From contig JAGALS010000050.1 of assembly GCA_017625065.1 (NCBI GenBank), forward strand, positions 1 through 32,340: a DNA stretch of 32,340 bases, in the 5' to 3' direction. This document shows, piece after piece, positions 7,954-14,734 of the stretch (positions within the stretch are counted from its first letter, which is position 1; the number at the start of each line of letters is the position of its first letter). Position numbers and translations under genes: made by a program. The stretch comes from Clostridia bacterium (GTDB lineage: Bacteria; Bacillota; Clostridia; Oscillospirales; CAG-272). The notes beneath the pieces were generated by a model, which was not told the DNA's origin, made no database searches, and saw only the letters and a program-made list of their open reading frames with translations.

Positions 7954-8005
7954 ACAGCCCCCGACGAACCGTTTCAGCCCGTCGGGGGCTGTTTGTCGCT
8001 TTTTT
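7954..8005 (+). terminator. Terminator after the ZIP gene
   Basis: CAGCCCCCGAC (7954-7964) pairs with GTCGGGGGCTG (7981-7991), followed after a few bases by T6. Confidence 0.85.
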
Positions 8006-8090
8006 GTGGGAAATTAATATAAATATATAATATAAATACACAAATCCGTAAGTAAATTTATATAAAATATGCCATATTTCAGAAAAAATA

Positions 8091-8119
8091 TTGACAAAAT
8101 GCGCTTGTTATGATATACT
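8091..8119 (+). promoter_or_regulatory. Promoter of the TetR gene / export cluster
   Basis: TTGACA (8091-8096), exactly 17 bases, TATACT (8114-8119), downstream of a 100-base AT-rich stretch. It leaves a leader of about 125 bases before the TetR start. It is the clearest promoter before the SipW cluster. Confidence 0.75.
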
Positions 8120-8252
8120 TATCCATACCTATCAGCATTGGTTATATGTATTTAGCAAAAAATTGGGGGCTTTTTGCCAAATACGGACGTCGATGTGATT
8201 TTTTTTGGAGCGAATGTAGTAAACACTACAAATCGCGAGCTGGAGGAGAAAA

Positions 8253-8870
8253 ATGGCAGCGCAGCATGAGAAAATACGCGAGGCTCTGGTAGCCAACGCG
8301 ATCCATCTGATTGCCGTTGGCGGGTTTGAGAAGGCGACAACAAGGGAATTGACGCATTACGGCAGTGATCTGTTGGACTTCAAAATGAACGAGAGCTATA
8401 TCTACCGCCTCTTCGGAAGCAAGGAAGATCTGTACGAAAAGGCATTTGACCGCTTGGACCACGAGCTGTTTTATGCATTTCGGCGCGGTGTTGAGGCCGT
8501 TGGCGGCTTTGAGGGTGAGACGAAGCAGCGGCTCTACGAGTTCTTTTTGAGAGCCTGGGGCTTCATTTTGGGAAACGAGGAGCGCTGCCGATGCTACGTG
8601 CGGTATTATTACTCGGTCTACTTCAAGGGCAATTCCTTAAGGGCGCACAGAAAGCTGTTTAAGGGAATTGTAAGCGAAATGACCCCCATATTCAAGGAAG
8701 AGGCAGACGTTGAAGCCATTCTGCACAGCATTTTCACGGCGCTGTTCGATTTTGCGATCCGCGTGTACAACGGCGACCTCAGGGACGATGACATCAACAG
8801 ACCCCACATCTTCAATGTGCTTTACTGTATGATGATGACCTACCTAAAGGACCCTGTGAAAGCATCCTGA
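8253..8870 (+). CDS. TetR/AcrR family transcriptional regulator
   Basis: A 205-residue TetR-type regulator. The N-terminal helix-turn-helix is recognisable in residues 8-60: IREALVANAIHLIAVGGFEKATTRELTHY, then ESYIYRLFGSKEDLYEKAF, which matches the usual recognition-helix plus YxxFxSKExLxxxAF pattern. There is a longer than usual insertion between the two helices. The C-terminal 140 residues are the variable ligand or dimer domain, rich in aromatic residues. The start is set by GGAGGAG at 8242-8248. It lies directly upstream of the SipW cluster on the same strand, with 81 bases to the next gene. Control of the cluster is plausible but only inferred from position; no operator was identified. 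Confidence 0.88.
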   Translation: MAAQHEKIREALVANAIHLIAVGGFEKATTRELTHYGSDLLDFKMNESYIYRLFGSKEDLYEKAFDRLDHELFYAFRRGVEAVGGFEGETKQRLYEFFLRAWGFILGNEERCRCYVRYYYSVYFKGNSLRAHRKLFKGIVSEMTPIFKEEADVEAILHSIFTALFDFAIRVYNGDLRDDDINRPHIFNVLYCMMMTYLKDPVKAS

Positions 8871-8951
8871 CCTTGTGATCGGGAGCCGCTGAAGTGCCGG
8901 CGCTGATGTGACGATGACACGTTGACACAAACAAGAGATTTGGAGAGAAAC

Positions 8952-9449
8952 ATGAACAAAAAAACCGTATTCATAATCATCTCAGCGCTTTTGATGTTGG
9001 GACTCATGGCAAGCATGCTGCTCATGCTTACGATGAAGGCACATGAGAATTTCCCCAAAAACATCAAGGTGCGGGAGGACGGCGTGACCGAGGACGTTTT
9101 CGCGATCCGGGATCTGCAGCTCTGCCCCACCGAAAGCAAGGAATACGAGATCGACCTTTTCTGCGACGCCAGCGGCGATTACAACATCACGATGGCGTAT
9201 GAGGAGCGCAAGCAAGGAACCATGAAGCACTACGTTGACGTCGTTGTGAAGGCAAACGGCGAAACGGTATACCAAGGCAAGCTTTCAAAATTGATCGACG
9301 GTAAAGAGATCGTGAGCTTTGACGGGACTCTTCTGGCAGAGCATCCGCTGACGGTTACAGTGACCTACACCATGCCCTATGAAACAGGAAACGAGGCGCA
9401 AGGAACCTCGGCAGACTTTGACATCCATCTCAAGATTCAAAAAATCTGA
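8952..9449 (+). CDS. Membrane-anchored exported protein of the SipW cluster, unknown function
   Basis: A 165-residue protein with a hydrophobic N-terminal segment (about residues 5-28, containing IIISALLMLGLMASMLLMLTM), then an all-beta-looking extracellular part. It lacks the TFA-[LW]-F-[ST] signature of the other cluster products, so it may remain anchored by an uncleaved signal. The segment LQLCPTESKEYEIDLFCDAS resembles the strand that begins TasA/camelysin-type folds (a Pro-Thr/Gly-Glu turn then alternating residues), but the similarity is weak. The start at 8952 follows GGAGAG at 8942-8947; an ATG 30 bases earlier has no site. It is 15 bases from the first signal peptidase. A minor subunit or cell-surface anchor is a guess. 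Confidence 0.75.
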   Translation: MNKKTVFIIISALLMLGLMASMLLMLTMKAHENFPKNIKVREDGVTEDVFAIRDLQLCPTESKEYEIDLFCDASGDYNITMAYEERKQGTMKHYVDVVVKANGETVYQGKLSKLIDGKEIVSFDGTLLAEHPLTVTVTYTMPYETGNEAQGTSADFDIHLKIQKI

Positions 9450-9464
9450 TAACAGAGAGGACTT

Positions 9465-10220
9465 ATGGAAAAGCAGAAATTGAAAAAAGCCGGCAAGATC
9501 ACGGTCGATGTGATCACTTATCTCTTTATCGTATTATGCGTGCTGGCAGTCGTTCTGGTGATCACCTCAAAACGGGATCCCGACGGAACGTCCACGATTT
9601 TCGGGAAGCAGATGCGATACGTGCAATCTCCCTCCATGGAAAAATGTGATGCGACCGACGTCAGTGCTTTTGAGATCAAGGACATCCCGATGCGGTCAAT
9701 GGTCTTTATTGAGACCGTGCCCGACGACCCTGCCAAGGCGGCCGAGTGGTATGCGAGCCTGAAGGTCGGTGACGTTTTGACATTTAAATACGTCTACGTC
9801 AGGCAAGAGACCATCACGCACCGTATCACGGCGATCGAGCCGAAGGAAACGGGCGGCTACATCATATCGCTTGAGGGTGATAACAAAAACAGCGAGGACG
9901 GCGCGCTCACACAGAAGATCGACACCTCGATCGAAAACAGCCCCAATTACATCATCGGTAAGGTGACGGGGCAAAATTATCCGCTGGGACTGCTGATCAA
10001 TGCGTTGAAATCCCCCGCAGGCATCGTTTGTATCATCATTTTACCGGCGCTTGCGATCATCGTTCTTGAGGTGATCAAGATCGTTAATGTGTTCGGTGCG
10101 GAGCGCAAGAAAAAGGACGATGAGGTCAAAGCGCAGCAACAAAGCGAGCTTGAGGAGCTGCGTGCGCGCCTTGCCCAGCTGGAAGCGAAAAACAATGAAA
10201 ACAATGGCGATAAGCCTTGA
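9465..10220 (+). CDS. SipW-type signal peptidase I, first copy
   Basis: A 251-residue signal peptidase of the SipW/ER type (Ser-His rather than Ser-Lys). An N-terminal transmembrane helix (17-35) is followed by QSPSMEK with the catalytic Ser57, then ETITHRI with His119, and LEGDNKNSED with the conserved acidic Asp139. A second membrane helix lies near 185-207, and the protein ends in a charged coiled-coil tail (210-251) on the cytoplasmic side. Such enzymes cleave the special signal peptides of TasA/camelysin-like proteins, six of which follow in this cluster. GAGAGG precedes the start. Gaps to its neighbours are 15 and 33 bases, consistent with one operon. Confidence 0.9.
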   Translation: MEKQKLKKAGKITVDVITYLFIVLCVLAVVLVITSKRDPDGTSTIFGKQMRYVQSPSMEKCDATDVSAFEIKDIPMRSMVFIETVPDDPAKAAEWYASLKVGDVLTFKYVYVRQETITHRITAIEPKETGGYIISLEGDNKNSEDGALTQKIDTSIENSPNYIIGKVTGQNYPLGLLINALKSPAGIVCIIILPALAIIVLEVIKIVNVFGAERKKKDDEVKAQQQSELEELRARLAQLEAKNNENNGDKP

Positions 10221-10253
10221 TATATATAAAAATTCAACAAAGGAGAGAAAAAG

Positions 10254-11090
10254 ATGCAAATGACTATGGAAATGCTGTTTATGGCTTTTATGGTGATCGT
10301 GACGGCTATGGCGTTGTTCGCCATTATGGTCGTGTTCCGCGACGTCGTAAATGAAGTCATTCACGGCAGAAGACAGCGCGAAAAGGAAACGCGCGACATC
10401 GTGGAAAGAGCAGAGCGTGTTGTCGCACAGGCACAGCTCCAGATGGAGCAGGCCGCGGCTTGCGTAGCTGCTGCTGAAGCGGAGCCCGAACCCGAACCCG
10501 TGCCGGTGATCGCCGAGCCCGTGGTCGAAGAGGCGCCCGTGGAGGAGCCCGCCCCGATCGAAGAAGCGGTTGAAGAGCCGGTTGAAGAGGTCGCAGCGGT
10601 CGAGGAAGCGGTGGAGGAGGCCGAAGCCGAGGACGACGAGGGTACGGTCAAGTTCTCCGCAGGACAAAAGCAGACGTTGGAAGAGAAGTATCTTGCGCTG
10701 TCTGCACAAGCAAGAGGCTGGTTTGATGAGATCATCAAGTACGCCTCTGCCGTTGAGGGAAGCAAGCGCTTCAAGAACGCCCGCTATGAGGAGTATAAGG
10801 TCGGTAAGAACCGTCTTGTACGACTGCTGATCAAGCGCGGCATCATTCACTGTGAGTTCATGCTGCAAAACAGCGACTTCAAGAACTACGTGAGTGAAAA
10901 CAAGATCTCCGTGCGCCAGGCGGCGACCACGATGCGCGTAGAAAACGAGGCGACTGTCGAAGCAGTGAAGAACAGTATCGACATTGCCGTGGCTGCCATC
11001 GCTGAGGAGAAGGAATACAAGAAGCAGCAGGCAAGAGAAAAGCGCAAGGCTGCCCGTGCGTTGGAAAACGCACAAAAGGAGCAGGCTTGA
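10254..11090 (+). CDS. Membrane coiled-coil protein with conserved cytoplasmic domain
   Basis: A 278-residue protein I cannot assign to a named family. It has one N-terminal transmembrane helix (about 6-28), a charged helix (35-70) and a Pro/Glu/Val/Ala-rich linker (about 78-128) of repeated EPV and VEE units. A compact domain follows (about 135-235) with the pattern FKNARYEEYKVGKNRLVRLLIKRGIIHCEFMLQN in outline. The end is a Lys/Arg/Ala/Glu coil (240-278). Positive charge after the helix places the bulk in the cytoplasm. It has a strong AAGGAGAG site and lies between a SipW peptidase and its substrates. A scaffold, chaperone or targeting role in their export is inference from position only. 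Confidence 0.8.
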   Translation: MQMTMEMLFMAFMVIVTAMALFAIMVVFRDVVNEVIHGRRQREKETRDIVERAERVVAQAQLQMEQAAACVAAAEAEPEPEPVPVIAEPVVEEAPVEEPAPIEEAVEEPVEEVAAVEEAVEEAEAEDDEGTVKFSAGQKQTLEEKYLALSAQARGWFDEIIKYASAVEGSKRFKNARYEEYKVGKNRLVRLLIKRGIIHCEFMLQNSDFKNYVSENKISVRQAATTMRVENEATVEAVKNSIDIAVAAIAEEKEYKKQQAREKRKAARALENAQKEQA

Positions 11091-11186
11091 TCCAAGGCTC
11101 TAGGCATTGATGTTTAGCATGAGGCAACTCATACTTTACATATAAAAAAGACAACTGCAAAATTTTAGAAGAAGGAGGTAAAGGCT

Positions 11187-11900
11187 ATGAAGAAGACGAA
11201 GCGAAGAAGCTTGGTTATGTCGGTTCTGATGCTGGTGCTTTCACTTGCACTTGTCGCAAGCGGAACCTATGCACTGTTTTCCGATCAAACCAAGATGACC
11301 AATCACTTGCAAGCAGGTAAGCTGGAGATCACGTTGGAACGTATTAAGCTGGAAAGAACAGAATTGGATTTGGTTACCGGCTACATGAAAGAGCAGCCCG
11401 TTGATGAAACCGTCGTTCCTTTCACGGATGAAACAACAGAAAACGTGTTTGGAATCACCGACAAAACGCTGATCGTGCCGCTTAGCACGTATACGGCGAC
11501 GATGAAGATCACGAACAACAGCGACGTAGCGTTTGGCTATTGGATCGAGATCGCGCTCAACTTTGAGGGCGAAAACGCGCTCGACGATGAAGAGCTTGCG
11601 GCATTGAAGCTTGATGAGCAGCTCAAGGTCTACGTCAACGACGAAGCGAAGGCTGTCACGTTGGATAAGGGGCTTAAGGTTGGCGATGAGGGAAATCCCA
11701 TCGGCAAGCTTGCCAAGGCACCGACACTTGACGGTAATGGCAATCCGTCGCATACGCTGAAGTACTTTGAGACCTTTGTTGTCAGTGTTTTGTTTGAAGA
11801 TCTTGACAACGAAGTCAACAACCTTGCACAAGGTCAAAAGTTGTGCTTCGATCTGATCGTTCACGCCGTACAGTTGACCGAAGAAGCACCCACCCCTTAA
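11187..11900 (+). CDS. TasA/camelysin-like secreted protein 1 (SipW-type signal)
   Basis: A 237-residue secreted protein. The N-terminus has KKTKRR, a hydrophobic core and the signature GTYALFSDQT, the SipW-class signal peptide, with probable cleavage after Ala29. The mature part resembles TasA/camelysin: an opening LQAGKLEITLERI strand, then STYTATMKITNNSDVAFGYWIEI, and a late FVVSVLFEDL strand. A strong AAGGAGG precedes the start. The 96-base gap upstream has no obvious terminator. Assembly into extracellular fibres, as in Bacillus TasA, is the likely role, but which cluster protein forms the main fibre cannot be told. Confidence 0.85.
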   Translation: MKKTKRRSLVMSVLMLVLSLALVASGTYALFSDQTKMTNHLQAGKLEITLERIKLERTELDLVTGYMKEQPVDETVVPFTDETTENVFGITDKTLIVPLSTYTATMKITNNSDVAFGYWIEIALNFEGENALDDEELAALKLDEQLKVYVNDEAKAVTLDKGLKVGDEGNPIGKLAKAPTLDGNGNPSHTLKYFETFVVSVLFEDLDNEVNNLAQGQKLCFDLIVHAVQLTEEAPTP

Positions 11901-11989
11901 ATGACAAGCAGGTCGCGCTTTTCGGACTTTCAGGCGCGAGCTGTGCACAACCAAGTCCGACATTATAATAATGAAAGGAAAAACCAACA

Positions 11990-13228
11990 ATGAAAAAGAA
12001 AGCATTGTTATCCTCGATCCTGGTCATCGCGCTTTGCCTTTGCCTGATCGCAGGAGGAACCTTCGCTTTGTTCACGGACAGCCATGAGCTGGACGTAGCG
12101 GTGACTGCAGGTAAGGTCGATCTTACCGCAGAATACGATACGGCTTCTATGCTGACCTGGTCCTCTTTGTACCACACGGAGAAGGACGCACGTACCGACG
12201 GTCTGTTTGACAACACCGGTACCGCAAAGTTTGTCACCGATGATAACGGTGAATACACCATCGTCGAGATCGACCGTATGACCCCCGGTGACGTTGCAAA
12301 GTTCAAGATCGATGTTGAGAACCTCAGCAACGTAAACGTGCAGTACAGAGTTCGTATGATCTCTCTTGCAGGCGAGCATGAGGTCGACCTCACCGAGGCA
12401 CTGACCATCACCGCTTACATCGACGGTATGAATTACCCCGTAACCGGCACCGAGAACGCCAGCGTTTGGCGCTTCATCGATGCAAATCAGCCCATCGAGG
12501 ATATCTGGGTGACCATTGCGTTCCGCAACACCCCCATGGACCTCAGCGACCTGAGCGTCGGCAACCCCGACAACAAGTATCAGGAGGCTCAGGCAAAGAT
12601 GGCATTCTTTGTTGAGGCTGTCCAGGGCAACGCGCAGACCTTCAATATGGTGACCGAGGAAGAGGGGCAGGCGGCTCTTATGGATCCCGCAACCGGCTAC
12701 CTTGCAAACTCCATTCACAACGGTGAGGGCGCAACCATCCCCGTAACCGAAATGCCTGTGAGCGGCGGCGCTGCTACCTTCTCCAACATTACGTTGGATT
12801 CCAGTAAGAGCACAGAATCGACCGTTCTTTGGGCTGTAGGCGACTCGACGGTTGTTCTTGCCGATCATGCAAATGTTATTGCTCCCACCGAGCCTTATGT
12901 TGATCCCGACGGTTATGTCTACAACACCTACGCTTATGCGGCAATGCTGGGCGAAGACGAGACCGCTACGCTTATCGTAGACGAGACCGCTTCGATCACT
13001 GCCCGCGGCAGCGAAGCAGTTGCAATCTTTGCTCAGGGCGGCACCTTCAACCTTGTGTTGAATGGCAGAGGCCTGATCAACATCGATCCCGGCGCAGTCG
13101 GACTTGGCTTCTCTAACTCGACCGTTCACATTTTTGTGGACAGCAGAGAGGCGATGAATGAGTACCGCGCAATGATGGAGACCATCAACGCTACCGTTTA
13201 CTGGTACATCGACGGCACTGCTGTCTAA
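11990..13228 (+). CDS. TasA/camelysin-like secreted protein 2 with beta-rich C-terminal extension
   Basis: A 412-residue secreted protein. Signal: MKKKALLSS, a hydrophobic core and GTFALFTDSHE, with probable cleavage after Ala26. Residues 27-235 form a TasA-like domain, with VTAGKVDLTAEYDT at the start and the central MTPGDVAKFKIDVENLSNVNVQYRVR pattern (Pro-Gly-Asp turn then strand). The C-terminal part from about 240 (GATIPVTEMPVSGGAATFSN, TESTVLWAVGDSTVVLADHANV and later repeats) has short strands like a small beta-helix. It ends EYRAMMETINATVYWYIDGTAV, with no anchor or LPXTG motif. GAAAGGA lies upstream of the start. It is a likely structural or accessory matrix subunit. Confidence 0.83.
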   Translation: MKKKALLSSILVIALCLCLIAGGTFALFTDSHELDVAVTAGKVDLTAEYDTASMLTWSSLYHTEKDARTDGLFDNTGTAKFVTDDNGEYTIVEIDRMTPGDVAKFKIDVENLSNVNVQYRVRMISLAGEHEVDLTEALTITAYIDGMNYPVTGTENASVWRFIDANQPIEDIWVTIAFRNTPMDLSDLSVGNPDNKYQEAQAKMAFFVEAVQGNAQTFNMVTEEEGQAALMDPATGYLANSIHNGEGATIPVTEMPVSGGAATFSNITLDSSKSTESTVLWAVGDSTVVLADHANVIAPTEPYVDPDGYVYNTYAYAAMLGEDETATLIVDETASITARGSEAVAIFAQGGTFNLVLNGRGLINIDPGAVGLGFSNSTVHIFVDSREAMNEYRAMMETINATVYWYIDGTAV

Positions 13229-13292
13229 TCTTACTTTCAAACACGCACAAACATAATTGCGAAACCCTAAAAATAACGGCAAGGAGGATATA

Positions 13293-13862
13293 ATGGCCCG
13301 TTCTCAAGTTAAAGTCAGAGCAATTATTATGGCGGCATTGACTATCCTGCTTTGCCTCTTATTCATCATTGGCTCGACGTTTGCATTGTTCACCGACAGC
13401 GACGGTAAGATCGGTATCAACGCGACAGCAGGTAATCTTGAGGTCGACATCATTGATGCATCCGACAACCCCAGCTCGCTGGTTGGTAAGACCTTGAATT
13501 TTGTCACCACGTCCGCACAGGATAAGATCCTGTTCGAGCCGGGCGCGGCGTTCTACACGCAGGGCTTCCGCGTGAAAAACAACGGCAACATTCCCTTGAA
13601 CTTCATTATTTATATAAGCGACGACAAGGAGACCGATGCCGATTTCCTGGACGCCTTCGAGGTATGGATCACAGACGATCCAAGCAGAACGATCGCGGAG
13701 CTGCCGGACTTCGACAAGCATCTTGACCGCGGTGAGACCAGTGACGTGTTTTATCTTGTCTTCCGTATGAAGGAAGATGTGGGCAATGAGTATCAAAACA
13801 GAACCTTCACGGGCGTGGGCGTTACGGTCTGCGCGGTGCAGGGAAACGTTAATATCGATTAA
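13293..13862 (+). CDS. TasA/camelysin-like secreted protein 3
   Basis: A 189-residue secreted protein, the simplest TasA/camelysin-like member here. The signal ends GSTFALFTDSDG, with likely cleavage after Ala31. The mature chain begins NATAGNLEVDIIDASD and contains FEPGAAFYTQGFRVKNNGNIPLNFIIYISDD, the usual turn-strand-Asn-Asn-Gly pattern of the family. The ATG at 13293 follows AAGGAGG (13281-13287); an upstream ATG at 13257 lacks a site. Its stop is only 11 bases from the second SipW gene, so the two are probably co-translated, which suggests a specific enzyme-substrate pair. Confidence 0.85.
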   Translation: MARSQVKVRAIIMAALTILLCLLFIIGSTFALFTDSDGKIGINATAGNLEVDIIDASDNPSSLVGKTLNFVTTSAQDKILFEPGAAFYTQGFRVKNNGNIPLNFIIYISDDKETDADFLDAFEVWITDDPSRTIAELPDFDKHLDRGETSDVFYLVFRMKEDVGNEYQNRTFTGVGVTVCAVQGNVNID

Positions 13863-13873
13863 AGGAGAAGATC

Positions 13874-14692
13874 ATGTCAAACGAAATAGCGAAAAAGGCA
13901 CTTGGCATTGTGACCAAGGTGCTGACGTGGATCCTCATAGCAGCCACGGTTTCTATGATGATCTTCACCATATTTTCGACACTCACCTTTGACAAAAACG
14001 ATCGAAGCCTTTTCGGTATCAGGTTTTACATCGTTTTGACCGACTCTATGAGCCCGTCGGAAAACAACAAGGACGACAAGATCCACTTCAATGCAGGTGA
14101 CATCGTTCTGATCAAAAACGTAAAGGATCCCACGGTTCTGCAGCCCGGTGACGTCATCGCGTTCGTTTCGCAAAACGAAGTCAGCTTCGGCGAAACGGTC
14201 ACGCATATGATCCGCGAGCGCAGAGAGACCACCGACGGCAAGCTGATCGGCTACGTGACCTACGGTACGAACACGGGAACGAACGACCAAACGATCGTTC
14301 AGCCCGAATACGTGCTCGGTCAGTATACGGGCAAGCTCCCCGGTGTAGGCAATTTCTTCGCGTTTTTGAAGACGACTCCCGGTTATATCGTGTGCATTCT
14401 GGTTCCGTTTTTACTGTTGATCCTGTATCAGGGTGTCAACACCGTCCGCCTGTTCAAGCGTTACAGACGCGAGCAGATGGAGGAAATGGATAAGGAGCGC
14501 GCGCAAATTGACGAGGAGCGTAAGCAATCTCTGGAAATGATGCGCGAATTGCAAGCCCTGCGCGAGCAGCTCGCCGCACAGCAATCGGGAGCGCAGGTCG
14601 CGCCCATGAATGGATCAGAATCAACGGCAGCTGCAGGCGAGGCAACCCCCGCAGCACCTGCTTCGAATGACTCTGAAGAGAACAAAGACTAA
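13874..14692 (+). CDS. SipW-type signal peptidase I, second copy
   Basis: A 272-residue signal peptidase unlike the first copy in detail. After an N-terminal membrane helix (14-36) comes LTDSMSP with the catalytic Ser58, then FNAGDIVLI, LQPGDVIAF and TVTHMIRE with His111. In the place of the usual GDxN box stands YGTNTGTNDQ (130-139), where an Asp survives at 138. A second helix (about 170-190) and a long cytoplasmic coil (195-245) follow, with an Ala/Ser/Glu-rich tail. It lies between three small substrates and the giant ones, so it may serve a different subset from the first enzyme. AAGGAGAAG precedes the start. Confidence 0.9.
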   Translation: MSNEIAKKALGIVTKVLTWILIAATVSMMIFTIFSTLTFDKNDRSLFGIRFYIVLTDSMSPSENNKDDKIHFNAGDIVLIKNVKDPTVLQPGDVIAFVSQNEVSFGETVTHMIRERRETTDGKLIGYVTYGTNTGTNDQTIVQPEYVLGQYTGKLPGVGNFFAFLKTTPGYIVCILVPFLLLILYQGVNTVRLFKRYRREQMEEMDKERAQIDEERKQSLEMMRELQALREQLAAQQSGAQVAPMNGSESTAAAGEATPAAPASNDSEENKD

Positions 14693-14734
14693 ACATAGTT
14701 CTTCGTAAGAAGAACGTCTTAGAGAGGATTAAAA

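Noticed and set aside
8110-8292. A 60-codon plus-strand frame overlapping the TetR start
   Set aside because: It begins inside the promoter region, has no ribosome site, and overlaps the well-supported TetR gene in another frame.
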